Shown piece after piece: positions 1 to 13,000 of a stretch of DNA of 64,000 nucleotides; position 1 is the first letter of the stretch; every line of letters begins with the position of its first letter. The notes under the pieces were generated by a model that was not told where the DNA came from, did no database searches, and saw only the letters and a list, made by a program, of their open reading frames with translations. The stretch lies in NCBI GenBank assembly GCA_944472135.2, contig OX235270.1:71557168-71621167 (forward strand), given 5' to 3'. This stretch comes from Trichobilharzia regenti. Taxonomy: Eukaryota; Platyhelminthes; Trematoda; Strigeidida; Schistosomatidae. The position numbers were made by a program, and so were the translations under genes.

Positions 1-397
1 AAAACACATGAAGCTCCAAGTCTTACATTTATTTCACAACTACATCGATTTTATAAAATTTCACACTGTGGTGTCTATGTCAATGCTTATCAATATCGAT
101 AAAAGCTCCTAAAAAATAAATGTATACCAGTGGTTTACATGAATATTGGCGCAAACTCAAATCAAGTCGCAATGCTCACTAGTAAGATCGACGTAGTCCT
201 TGAAGCAGATAGCAGTTTCTTCCACCTGAGACGTATTGCGACATTGATGTGCATGAACCAACTATGTTTCTATAAATGAACCAGTTGAGATTAGCCATAT
301 TCTGACCGAATACATTGCAGAATTTCTTGAAAAGTACACATTTGTTTATTACTCCCTTCAGTTAAGAATCGAACATAGAGCTTCAACAATACATTCC

Positions 398-700
398 CAT
401 TTCATCATGTTCTCTGCAGTCCTATTTAGATAACTCCACAATTGCCCATAAGCGTTCACCTCCTCACACGATCTCCTTCTCCATGTCAACCTCCAACGCC
501 CAACACGTCGTACCACATTCAACTTCCATTCATTAGTCTAACGTGTGATGTTACTCGACAGTTTACTCAGAGTGTTCCCACCAATCTGCATATTCTTCGT
601 CATATTTGTTGGCCTATGGATCCTTGGTTAGTTAGTTTCCAAAGTTCCTTGTTGTTAATTCTTTTTGATAATTTGGTCTTCCGAGTGGAGGGATAGCAAA
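398..700 (-). mobile_element. SR2-like RTE 3' fragment
   Basis: It resembles the 3' end of the RTE copies at 10880, 12480 and 42843, with the CAACAATACA, GCCCATAA and GGATCCTTGG stretches at equivalent spacing. It is heavily diverged and truncated. Confidence 0.55.
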
Positions 701-1014
701 CTGATTATCATAGGTTTTTCATACAATAATGAGTTTTAAAATATCCACTTCAAAGCGGTTATTTCGCCGATGATTAATTGAAATCTTTAATTACCTGTCA
801 GGAAAGAAATACTTTGACCCCTTTCGTCATAAAACAATCTAACTCTGAGAAATACTCAAGATCAAAATTATAAGGAAAGAAAGAGGTTACTTAAAGACAC
901 GATGTACCATGTCCCTCCGTTGATTTCTGTCTAAAAAATGAGAAATCATTATTCAAAGGAAGAACAACAACAATAACAAAGAAGTATCATATCCAGGGTC
1001 ATGTATTTTTTTAT

Positions 1015-1190
1015 TACAGCTTGATTCCACACCATTTTTTTGCGTACAGGTATGGAATTTTCAGCACGCGATATCGGTAGCCCTAATTTCGCGGGCCGAC
1101 CATAGATATCAGGTGTGCGTCAGCAGGGGGTCGAACCCTGGACCATGTGCATGATCGGCGAGAGTCTTAACCGCTGTGCCACCGACGCAC
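1015..1190 (-). mobile_element. tRNA-derived SINE
   Basis: On the minus strand it begins GTGCGTCGGTGGCACAGCGG (box A-like), then has a box B-like GGTTCGACCC. It is followed by a body with ATATCTATGG and ends GTGGAATCAAGCTGTAA. The same unit occurs at 6551, 9285 and 36617, and as a head only at 44674. Confidence 0.8.
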
Positions 1191-1289
1191 AGAAAAACTA
1201 AACAAACACGTTTAATAAATTGCAGTTGAAGTGAGTAGTAGGATTGATTTTCAGTTATTAAAAATCGACGACACGAGAGCTGTTTAGTA

Positions 1290-1445
1290 AAAATGAAGAA
1301 CAAGATGGTTTTGAGCGAACAATTGTTTTCGATTAATTCTCCTATCAATATCGTAATGCTGTTAGTCATTAAAGGCATGTGGAAATTATATAAGAAACTG
1401 TATTAGGCTATATTCATATAATATGGAGTGATAGTTCGGTATTCA
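1290..1445 (+). repeat. Inverted partner of 3316-3460 (Penelope flank)
   Basis: The reverse complement of 3316-3460 matches this stretch at roughly 88% by eye. It contains the AACAATTGTTTTCGATTAAT core. With the partner it brackets an RTE fragment and the Penelope-like fragment; inverted terminal copies are a known feature of Penelope-like elements. Confidence 0.7.
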
Positions 1446-1729
1446 ATATTGTCAAATGAACGTGTATAACATGTGCACTCATTCAAAACATAAGATAAAG
1501 TGTGAATAGACGAAAGGGTGATATACTAATGTATTGTATTTGCAGTCAACAGAATGTAAGAGTGGCGGGTGAGTCATATCAAATGATTTGCAAGGCGAAT
1601 GACTGATTGTCAAAAAATACCGAAAACATGGGGAACATTGAATGTAAGTTCAAGCAAGGGCCGACAGATATCAAGTGTAGTGATGAAACAAAGAGGTTAA
1701 ATAATAAGCTGCTTAGGGTAAATTACAAA

Positions 1730-2330
1730 TCGTTTCAACTACAGGCCGACGGAACTGACGAGGATATCAAAGCAAGGATCGGAAAAGCAAGACAGGCTTT
1801 CAGCACTCTTAAGTCTGTGTGGAGGTCAACAGCCCCACTCTGCATCAAAAATAACATCCGGATTTTCAACTCCAATGTGAAGTCAGACAGTGCTACTATA
1901 CAGATCAGAGACTTGGCGAGTCATAAAGAGCATCTCAAACAAACTTCAGACCTTCATTAACAGTTGTCTCGCTCAATACTCAAGATCAGATGGCCAGAAA
2001 AGATCAGCAACAGGGATCTCTGTCAATGAGCGAACCAATCAGGAACCGATTGTTAAACAAATAGGCAGAAAGAAATGGAGATGGATTGGCCATAGTCTGA
2101 GGAAACCATCAAGTGACATCACTAGACAAGCCCTCGAGTGGAACCCGAAAGGGAAACGGCGAGTTGGTCATCCAAGGGTGACTTGGAGGAGTTCATGTGA
2201 GGAGGAGGTGAAAGCATGTGGGCAAACTTGGAGCGGGGTGAAAAAGTTGGCAGAAAACCGAACGCAATGGAGACTTGGGCGGCTGAAGCCCTATGTTCCT
2301 CTAGGAACTAAAGGATACAATAATAATAAT
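1730..2330 (+). mobile_element. SR2-like RTE 3' fragment
   Basis: It carries the C-terminal region of an RTE polyprotein: IGKARQAFSTLKSVW, then in another frame [30 protein letters not shown] and an AAT tail at 2321. A shift near 1900 moves it between two frames. The minus-strand piece at 22015-22470 is a close relative. Confidence 0.8.
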
Positions 2331-2589
2331 AAAGTGAACTAGGTGAAAAGGAATAAGAAGGCAGAATATAACATGAAAATTTGGATGATAATGCCCTTGT
2401 TGACCTTATAGTATTAGGCCAGGATGAACAAACAGGATGAATGTGCTTCTTTTGAAAACATAGGTCTGGCTTTTTCTTATTAATCTCTGCAGCTTCCGCT
2501 GTAGCTAAGAGACGTAATCGTGTGCCTTCAGGCAGATTAGTTTGGTACTCGATCTACAACCGTAAATGAATCACCTATTTTGATGTGGT

Positions 2590-3362
2590 GTTCACTGTCT
2601 ACAAGATGAGACAAAGTGGGGCTATTAATTCATTTGGAAGGAAGATGTTCACGAGCCCAAAGAGAAATATTCCTGAGTTCGACCTATATAATTAGCTCTA
2701 CATGAGTAGTTGAATTTGTATACACACATTGATGTGGTAATTTATCTTTGGCGCACTGTATCAGTACCAGTCTTGTTGAAAAACTGATGTGTAGTTCTGT
2801 GGAAGGGAAGGTCGTTTCAATCAATCTGCGGTTTAATATCTCACTACATATATCACCTTTGAACTGTATACTCAGATAAAGCTTTTTATTATTCGTCGTA
2901 TCACACTTAATTTTGTCAGTTCCTTTGGAAATATATTTCTTTACAAAATTAGTGAGATAACCATTTTGTAGTAGGGGATTTTTAAGATTTTCAATTTAGT
3001 CTTCAATACAATCTTCAGTGCATATGCATCTTATTCTATAACTAAGACAATGAATCAATTTCCGTTTATATTGTACGGGTATGAAACTATGGAAATGGAC
3101 ATATTGCCCATTCCACGTTGCTTTTCTGTAGATATTTTGCTTTAACACACCATCTGGTCTTTTGGTAAGAACATCCAAAAAGGAAAGGCTTCCTGGATGT
3201 TAATTTTGCAAGTGAATTTAATTGCGAGCTGCACATTATGAATGAGTTGCATCACATGTTGTTTATCCAAATTATTGTTACAAACAATGAATGTATCTTC
3301 GTTTGACAATAATGAATACCGAATTATCACTCCATATTATATGCATGTAGCCTAATACAGTT
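2590..3362 (-). mobile_element. Penelope-like element fragment (RT end and GIY-YIG region)
   Basis: Minus-strand frames read FLDVLTKRPDG, YRKATWNGQYVHFHS and YKRKLIHCLSYRIR, typical of the reverse transcriptase end of Penelope-like elements. They continue to a CRANYIGRT stretch that corresponds to the GIY-YIG endonuclease. Frame changes occur near 3150 and 2700, so it is dead. Inverted flanks lie at 3316-3460 and 1290-1445. Confidence 0.75.
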
Positions 3363-3524
3363 TCTGATATAATATTCACATCCCTTTATTGGCTAATTGC
3401 ATTACGATATTCATAGGAGAATTAATCGAAAACAATTGTTCGCTCAAAATCATCCTGTTGTGATTACACAATGCGGATTTTTAAATCACTGGAAGAAGTT
3501 ATAATTCACAAGCCATTGGACTGA

Positions 3525-3680
3525 CCTCCAGTAGCTAAATAGTTAGAATGCTTCACCATGTAATCTGGAGGTCATAGAGGTTTAATCCCCGAGTGTGTGA
3601 TAAGTGAGCACTGATGAAGAGACTCAGACTAGAACAAAACGGTCGGCAAATACCATCCAAGTTTTTAATGGTTTTCTCGT
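3525..3680 (+). mobile_element. Degenerate hammerhead-type SINE
   Basis: It has a tRNA-like head with a decayed box B (GGTTTAATCCCC). It is followed by CTGATGA (3611-3617), AGAGACTC and a decayed AACAAAAC where GAAA should be, then a tail related to the copy at 45217. The catalytic GAAA is lost. Confidence 0.55.
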
Positions 3681-3793
3681 TGAAATTAGTTAACGATCTA
3701 AATTTTATGATTTTACACATTTAACAGAAGTCCTCGGTGTGTAAAAACAAACACGATACAACTGGTAATAAAAATTCGTAATACAAAAATTAC

Positions 3794-4026
3794 CTCTGGA
3801 GTAAATCCAGGCAACCGATGTAGTTGTAAAATCATAGGATAAGTGATTTTGAATTTTGACACCAGATTGGTCTGTTTACCCAGTATTATACTCATTAAAG
3901 TAGATTCTGATGGTAGACCTGTAACTGACCTTACTGCTTTTTGCAAACTGCCAACAAGTATGATCACATTGCCTTTAGTATCTAGACCACGACGACCGGC
4001 ACGACCAGCCATTTGTGTGTATTCCG
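3794..4026 (-). CDS. SKIV2L: Helicase exon j (motif VI)
   Basis: 233 nt with acceptor TTCTAG|CGGAAT and donor CCAGAG|GTAATT. It encodes [15 protein letters not shown] (motif VI with arginine finger), then VIILVG and [13 protein letters not shown], the entry to the winged-helix region. The donor implies further exons at lower coordinates; I could not identify them in 1-3793. Confidence 0.95.
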
Positions 4027-7000
4027 CTAGAAAACAGACCAGATAACAAAAAGTAATTTCATACTCTTGTCTCGCAGTCGTTAAGTTTCATCGAAATTGA
4101 ATTTGTATGACGTAATCAACTTAAATCGTACTAATATACTGGCCCAACTATTTGATATCAAAAAGCAGTGTGAATAAGTAATGAACACAAAGGTATTCGG
4201 CAATGGAATTATTATAATTAGAAAATCGATGTACACGTACAGGCGAAATACGTCTACTATAAATTAAAATTACAACTTGCACATACTTTGTGTACTGTAA
4301 TTCTCCACCTTTTTTCTCATGTCTTCCATAAGAATCGTTCATTTCTTCTCTTAGCCATTAAAATCCATCTCTTTGCATTCACATATTCATGTAGATGAAA
4401 TACCTATTTATTACATCTACATCCATTTACTACTTATATAGCTTGTCAGTAGCACACGCCCCGTTAGTCGCAATTACAAATGATTTATATTTTTCAGCCA
4501 TGCAAACCCGAAAAGTCTGTAATCATTGAGTTCAACTAGAAGCGGTGAGATATACTTAATCAAGCCGTGATGCACACAATAACGCCAATACATTAGCCTA
4601 CCTGCAATTTTCTGTAAACAAGCAAAATAAATATTCCATTACTGAAACGAAATTAAAAACTTTGATGACCAGCTGGTAAATTGGAAAAACATCCGACTTC
4701 CAAATAAACTCATCAACATCCACCCCACGCTACCGTTGACTATGTCATTATTGTAAACCTTTTTAGAACTCTTATATTGATGTATATATTACCAAATTTT
4801 GGGGCGATTGTGACCACTAAACTGCATAGATTCAATGGTATAGCTTTCATTGTTCTCCTGGACAACAACTTCAGTGCTAACTTCGATGTGAAGTGATCTG
4901 TGAGCACTTTGCAAAGGTGAAATATTTGCCTGCCCCCGTGGAATCCACTCTGATTGGTTGTTAGCATAGTTATCCTTAGGACTGCATCAGCATTTGCTTG
5001 CATTGTCTCTCTTGTTGACTTTATATTCAACCTTTTGGAGACAACATTACACCACTTTTCGCAGTTCATACAGTGTCTTACAGATGACACTGGCTTTGTC
5101 TTCACTCACTATCAAATCTTTCCGCTTACACAGTAAGAAGTGATTATGCCCTGTTGCTTTGTGAGTGACAACTATTGTGAGAGTTTTTAACATTCAAGTG
5201 CCGTTTTGGAAAACATTTTGCACGTAGTGGTAGGATGGTTTTGTATTTGTCTCTTAAATTGATGACTGCTTCGAGAAAGCTCTTTTTCTAGGGAACACCC
5301 ATGAGTGTCTCTTCTTCCTACTTTTCAAGACAAACCTCCTAGTCGCAATCTGGTTCGGGCTTCACTATATCACAATATACTCAGAAAAGAAATTCAAAAT
5401 CCCTGAAACGAGAAAAACCTTTACAAACCAAAATAAATGAATATAAAATTCCCACGCAATATTGAGCATTCCTGTAAACGCATCCTTAGAATCAGCCAAC
5501 TAAAGTTTTACTTCCAGTAAAGCTTTACAGCAAACAAAATATCTGTAGGCAAAATTTTGAATTCAGGTCAACTTTTTGGAGAAAATAAGTCAAATTGCAC
5601 TTTGAAACCATTCATAGCGCCGATATGATAATGTCAAAAGTGCATCTGGATCATAATTGAACTGCATAATACTAATCGCTGTTCCATCAACAGATGTTGC
5701 CATGGTATGAGTGAATATTGTGGAGACCACTCCTCACTATTCAGCACACGTTATGGTTACCTCAAACTACCATGAATGAAAATGATGATTTCCTCACTCA
5801 TGTTGTCACAGTCAACAGAGAATGCGAGCGATTTTGACTCAGGTCTTTAACAGATGATCAGTTCAAAGCTCTGATTCTCATATTCAGTCTACAGTCTCCC
5901 CGTTCCACAGATATCCGAACACGACTGCTCAAACAGCTAGAACAAAATCCCAAGTTAACCTCAAATGATATAGCTGAAGAATATCATCGGGTGATTAATT
6001 TGCAGAAGGATACGCACCTGGTTGAAACGACAACTTCGTGAAACTCTGACATCCGTGGATTACGACAGAGCAAAAATCGTTCCTCACCATCCAGTCCTGA
6101 CCCATCTGCTCCTAATGCTTTGCGTAAAACTACATATCCTGGTTAAACCTCACGAAATATTTCAAAGAAGACCCCCACCACCACCATGGTGGGACTGTGT
6201 CCGTACAAACACCGTCGTTGCCACAAGTGTAACAAACTGCACACAAGAACATATAGAGCTTCAAAAGCTCCAGCCAATTGTAACTATGCCACTTTTACGG
6301 GCATTTACAAATTTAGCAATTCTTGTGGAGAAAACTATGCAGCACGAACCACTAGGCAACTATACAGAGTCACCGCTAAGCACTGCCCTTCAGGCTTTGA
6401 AAAATGTTAAACAAAATCAATAAAAAGCTCAATATTACATAATGACATTGACAGTGGTAATCAAGCGGACTGAAGAACCGTTAGCATGATTACCTATCCC
6501 ATTTCATCAAACCTGTCGAGAGGAATTTTATTTTACATTTTTAATTTTTGATTACAGCTTGATTCCACACTGTATTTTTGGTACAAGTATGAAATTTTCA
6601 GCATGGATATCGGTAGCCCAAATTTTCCAGGCCGACCATAGATATCAGGTGTGCGTCGGTGGGGGATCGAACCTCGGACCATGTGCATGGTCGATGAGAG
6701 TCCTAACCACCGACGCATCCGTCATAAAGACGGATTTTGTCAGCCACGCAAAACACAGATACCATAATCCAACGAAATCTCGACCTACTGTGCGTCCTAA
6801 GTCTTCTAGAAGATCAATAAGTCTACTGGCAACATGTCGAGTCACAAAGCTAGGTGTGCGGAAATATATTGATCTGCAGATAAATGGTCATGATACACGA
6901 TTGCAGTTAGATACCACCTCTGATATTACTGTCATATCAGAGAAACTTTGTGACGATATCGGCAGACCACCTACCAGAAACACTTCACGTCAGGCTGGAA

Positions 7001-10000
7001 AAAAACTAGTGGAGGTCAAACAAAAACATGGCCTCATCAGTCGATGAAATCCACAACACAGTTAGTCTAAGTCATGTAGGAAGGTATAGACCTCCTGGTT
7101 GGGGTCCTCGGGACGGTAAAAACCAATGCTTGGAAACAATTGATGATATGGCTCAAAATCGTTCTCAATGGCCGGCGCAGATGCATCCACTCCTTGTGAC
7201 TTATAATTTCCAATGAAACTGTTTTGTTCGTTACTGCTATTTCTTTGTCTCACACCTCTGTTTACTGTTTCTATTATGTTTTTCCACCTTCCACTTTTGC
7301 TTTGTGTGCTACATGGAGTGTGGTGACTTGAACTGCCGCACATATGTGCAAAGTTCTATGTCGAAAACAGGCAGACAGACAGACTTCACAAACTGCTGTC
7401 AGCGCCTGTGGTGGGCGCCTTAAACTAACTGGTGAACTTGAATGCGTTGTGTCTTTCCGTAATATCAAATTCATAGCGATTTGTTGTCACCCAGAATGAT
7501 TTAAATCATTTGGAACCCGATTGGTTCGAACGTCTGTATCTGACTGATGTCCAACTTAATTCTGTGCAACTACCCCTATACCGTGGCCACTAACAGAACA
7601 CCCTTGGTCCCAAATTCATATTGATTTTGCTGGTCCTATAAATGGTGTATCTTATTTAGTGGTGGTAGATGCTTTCTCTAAATGGACAGAAGTTATACCA
7701 ATCGTTTCACCGACAACTTCGCAGACTCTCATAGCTCTGAATGATGTATTCCTCCCACCATGGTCTACCAGAAACCATAGTTACAGACGACGGTTCACAG
7801 TTTACGTCTCATCGAATTCAGCAGTACTGTAGTCAAAATGCTATCAAGCACATGTTCTCACCCCCGTATCATCCTCAATCAAACGGTCAAGCAGAACGTT
7901 TTGTTGATACCTTGAAGGAAGCTCTGCTCGAAGCAGAGGGAGAGGGAACACCATTTGACGTCATCCAAAAAGTTTTGATGGTATATCGCACAACGGCAAA
8001 TGAGTCAACACCGAACAAACAATCGCCAGCAGAGGTTCTTTATGAACGCAAACTAAGGACGATTTACAGCTTCATGTTACCACCGGCACCCAGACGTGAC
8101 GACGCATCACTTAGAAATAAAAGAAAATTTGATGTTGGTGACGCTGTCTATGCCCGCGACAATCGAGCAGGGCATTAACTTTGGAATAAAGCAGCGCGAT
8201 GTGGTCGAGTTATTTACGACGTGAAAGTTGGTAGTGATTCATGGACCCGCCATTGCAATCGATTGCGTCCGAGAAGTGCAGATATCCTAACTGGTACAAA
8301 GTCAACTCTGCCTCTGGATATACTCCTAGATACATTTAACCTACCCAAAACTAACAGAACAGAAAAGCAAAATTACGCAGTTCAAACAACGCCTGAAAAA
8401 GCAGAAGCCGCAAACCTGACAAGCAGACGAAGCAATAGACGTCAACAGCAAACTCAACGTTCCCAGACAAACTCCAAGCAAGCACGCTACTAATCACCAA
8501 TCATCTCAAAAGGGGAGGTGATGTGTCATCACATGATGTCTTCCTTTTTTTCCAGTCTGATGCTTAAATGCTTTCACTGAAGTGGTACAGGTCATATATC
8601 GTTCTACTGTAGAAGAAAGGAAAAATATCTTGTTATGATAATGATGGGGAAATTAGGTGGTGTTCAAGATTCTAGACTCCACAGTCATTTCATAGCTCTG
8701 CTCTTTGATAAGTTTTAGAAACGGGCACACTTGCTTGCACTCAAAACTTGCATATTTCTTATCTTACAGACACCATTCGACTCCTTTAGTCGACTGGTGC
8801 TATGGCGATGTCTAGCTGTGGACAGTCAAAAAAAAAAAAAATAAAAAAATAAATAAAAACATGGGGACATTTGTCGTACTAATGAAAGCACTACAAGAAT
8901 TTGTGCAGCCGTATAACAGCTTATGCAGAATCTTAATCTGATGTGACGACATGCAAATGATGTCTCTCGGGGATCTATAATGTCTCCATTTCTAATTGAT
9001 TTCACTATAGATTGGTTATAGCGGTGACTCCTTGTCAAATTCGACGTCTCAGGAACACACTAGTTGCTGGGGTGGCGTCTCTTTGTCATTTTAGGTGAAT
9101 GTGCAGGCAAAATACAAAGTCTATTATGCTTGGTATGCAATTTTCCGCCTATCATTTGTAAAGTAATGTAGCAGAACTGACCTGCACCGACTTAATTGCA
9201 GTTTTATCTATGCAATTTCCATTTTCATCAAAGAAAACCTAGTCAAGTTTGTAATTGCTAATTCATTGCATTCCTGACTAGTCAGTGCGTCGGTGGCACA
9301 GTGGTTAGGACTCTCGCCGACCATCCACATGGTCCGGGGTTCGAGCCCACGCCGGCGCACACCTGATATCTATGGTCGGCCTGGAAAATTTGGGCTACCG
9401 ATATCCATGCTGAAAATTCCATACTTGTACCAAAAATACAGTGTGGAATCAAGCTGTAAATCAAAAATTAAATTAAATTTTAAAAAGAATGCTCCAACAG
9501 TTTTCGCCGCATTTATGCACCTGTATCTGTGATGAGAGCAGGCTAGCCAAAAATGGTAGACAGCATTTTACGTCAATGGATATGTCGCAAATATTGGTGG
9601 TGAGAAAATATGAACAAGACTGATTCAACAACCAATCATAGCAGACTTGGCGTATAGATTATCTGACATTCAAGAAACAGTCACAAAGAGGTGCAAAGTC
9701 AACTTTCTGTAAGAAACAACCAATCAGAAGACTGTGTTTGTTTGCTTGAATAAGCTATAATAATGTACATGAATTATATATAAATACGTGTTGATTTCCT
9801 TAATAAACGATGTGTTGTCTGACTCTTGTCTTTTGTCGTTACATATCGACTGTCTCCGATCAACATTTTACAAATTCTACTTTGTTTCCTCCAGCCAGAT
9901 AATTAACGGTTGACACAATCTAAGATGAGTGGAGAAAGTGCATTCACTCTGAACCACCGGATGTATAAATAACAAAACTGAGAACAGCAGAGTAGATTTT

Positions 10001-13000
10001 TAGCTTAAGTTGATGTTTTTTACGTGGTTACCTTCTCTCAGCTGTGCGATTTCGCTGTGAAGTTCCCATCATCCCTCTGATAAATATTTTCAGCGCTCAC
10101 ATTAATGTGACTTCTGTTTTAGGAGTTCTCCATGATTGATACATTGAAAAATTCGTATGAGTTTTTCCCGGGAATAAATGTCACGGAAACAGGAGTACTA
10201 AGTGCGGTAGGTCTTAGTTATTTGGGAGATTCTGGGTGTAGAATGGAATACCATGTAGCTGACTGAAAGAGTTCTTCAAGTCTTTCAAAGGAATCACTAT
10301 CCTAGTTTTCATTACAGCTACAATCGTTAAGCTGTATACATGTCTATTTGCAGTTAGATACCAATGTGTTTGGTGAAAAACAGAGACAAATAAGACTCAA
10401 CGGTAAGGTATATATGATTCAAAAATAAGTTAATAAAGCCGAAATAATTAACTCACTTGAAGTTAAAGGACGTACTGTTAAACCATCAAATTTACTTATT
10501 GATGTAAACACAACACTCTTTGCGGGCATATTTACCCCCATCGAAAATGTTTCTGTTGCGAAGAGAATTTTCACTAAACCCCGTTGGAAAAGCATTTCTA
10601 CAGCCTATTTTTGAAAATTGAATAAAGATAATTAAACAAAAGCAATCGGAAATGGAACAGTGACAAATGTAACAATGAAGAAATGAAAGAATGCACTAAA
10701 GGAAAAACCGAAAACTGATAACTCAAGGCATATTCACATGTCATGCAAAGAACATAAACACTGGAAATGATTGTGATAAGAATAAAGTGAAAGCCTGAAA
10801 TAGCTTGAATTCACAGAATCTCCATTGCAATGAATGTGTCTGCTCACTACTCAATTATTCAAACATAACACAATGTGTATACTATTGTTATTGGCTTTTG
10901 GGTTCCGAATGTAGCATAGGGCTTCAACAACACATCTACACTTTGTCCTATTACCTGCTGATCTCTTTAGCTGGGCCAACGATTATTCGTCATCTTTCAT
11001 CACTCCATCCTCGGACAAACGACTGGTCGTTTCCCGTTCGGATTCCACGAGATTGTCTTGCCTTGTTATATTCCTGTTTTTATTCCGAAGGCTTCTCTGA
11101 GTTTTCCATTGTGGATCACTTGACATGTGGAATACTCATATACTTGCTGAATTAGGTTGATGAAGATTCGAGAAAATTCGCCCTGTAGTTTTGAAGTAGT
11201 TTCCAACTTTGTTCACGGACAACACTATCGAAGTAGAGATGGAGATTTGATTGCCATTCTGTGGTATGTTCCATGATGTTGAGGTGGGATGCGCTTCGAT
11301 CTGCAGACGAATTGCGTTTCCTGGAACCACTGTGTTTCAGGGAGGGGTTCTGTATCCAGTGTATACTTTATTCTCTCGAGGATGGTGATAAGACTTAGTA
11401 TTTCACTTGACTTGGACAACAGCATGATTAAGGGGCAGTCTTATGTGAGGTATAAGTTTTCTTTCTTTGCAAGTGCCACAAGGTAGTTTTTCTTCCAATT
11501 CGTAGGTACCTTTTCTTCTATCCAAAACGTTTGCAATAGTGTTGTAAGCACATCCGCTGTGATCTCCCTTCTGTCTTCCATACTTTAGAGGGTATTCTGT
11601 CCCGTCCTGGTGCCTTCGCGAACTTTACTAGCTCGAGTGTATTGAAGACTCTTGCCTTCGTTAGATAATTGGTGTCCACAGACGGGAAAGTGATTTAAAT
11701 ATTTCTCTCCTAAACACATGTATTGGTGATTTGAAACGAAAATGGTCATGACTCCAGTTTACATCAATCCATATCACAGTAAGCTCCAGGATCTATATGC
11801 TGATAAGGAAAAAAATGCTGATGAAATGAACCATCTAGTTCACATTGTAGTTAATCGCTTGAAAATACAGGGATACTGGATATTAAACTTGTTCACTCCA
11901 GAAATGCTAAATGCACAAATTTACTAAAATCTGTCAGCAGTTCCAAATGCGTATTTCTGAGTAAATTTTTTATTTTCAGTAAACTAATTACTTTAACTTT
12001 TCTGATATTCACTAGATAGCATTCAGAGGTTTGAGTGGCTTAATAGCTTCAGTTGTTGTTGTTGTTGTTGTTTTGAGGCACACGGGAAGTGAACAGGTTT
12101 AGACAATCACCGCCTTCTCTAGGCCTAGCGCCTCAAAAGTCCGACTTTATTCTGCATCGTGTACTGTGACATAGAGACGATTTCAATTTTCTTAAAGATC
12201 TACCCATTGACTAGTTTGACCAGTAAGACAAAATTGTTTAAAAATGGAAGGTCTGTGACACCACCCTAATGACAAGAACTACACTTCCGAGCGCATCCAA
12301 TCAGGGTCCGTCGCAAGTGCATATTCTTCTTTGTTGTTGCTGTTCTTGTTGAAGTTACAGAAAAATACTCTTATCCCTATGTAATTAACACCACTGCTTG
12401 ACGAAGGACAAACCTCCATCAGCGTGATGTAATTGAGGTGATCAATAAAATGAATTTGGAGTATGTGTTCGAAATATTATTGTTATTGTTCTGTTGAGTT
12501 CCAAGTGGAACATGCGGCTTCAACAACACACCTCCACTTCCTGACATCTTCTTTAACTGGGTCTACAATCGCCCATAATCTCTCATCACATCTTCACACA
12601 ATCTCCTCCATATCATCCTCGGACAACCCACTCCTTTCTCTCCATTTGGATTCCACTCGAGCAATGGCCTGGCGAACGATGTCATTCGACAGTCTCCTCA
12701 ATGTGTGACGGATCCATCCATCCCCATTTTCTCCCATATATTTGGTGGACGATCGGTTCTTGGTTGGTTTGTTCCCAGAGTTTCTTTTTACTAATTCTTT
12801 CTGACTGACTGAATGGCTGGCTGGCGGGCCATTTCATCTTCAGTATGGAGCCAGCCAGCCAGTGAAGGAGGCAGCTCCTGGTGAAAGTTTGCAGCCTCTT
12901 GGAAATCCTTTTCGTCACTGACACGCAGTGCAAGTCTCTGATCCGTATAGAAGAACTGACCGACTTGATATTGGTGTTGAGAATCTGAATCTTGTTCCTC

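Larger units (their letters stand above)
5700..9843 (+). mobile_element. Ty3/Gypsy element (CsRn1/Gulliver type), broken and nested
   Basis: Gag, protease and integrase pieces follow in order, but reverse transcriptase and RNase H are missing by internal deletion. The polypurine tract AAAAGGGGAGG is at about 8509 and a 3' LTR follows from about 8520. Two SINEs (6551 and 9285) and an RTE end (6989-7382) have inserted into it. No 5' LTR is recognisable. Confidence 0.75.

Noticed and set aside
180..240. Minus-strand frame with ICFKDYVDLTSEHCDL near the window start
   Set aside because: Too short to assign; probably an edge of an unknown repeat.
8828..8860. A-rich tract as a LINE tail
   Set aside because: No LINE sequence precedes it; it lies within the Gypsy LTR region.
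11742..11927. 61-codon frame identical in both inverted arms (also 34616-34801)
   Set aside because: Its identity is explained by the recent duplication of the whole arm. No splice context or family similarity supports a gene.
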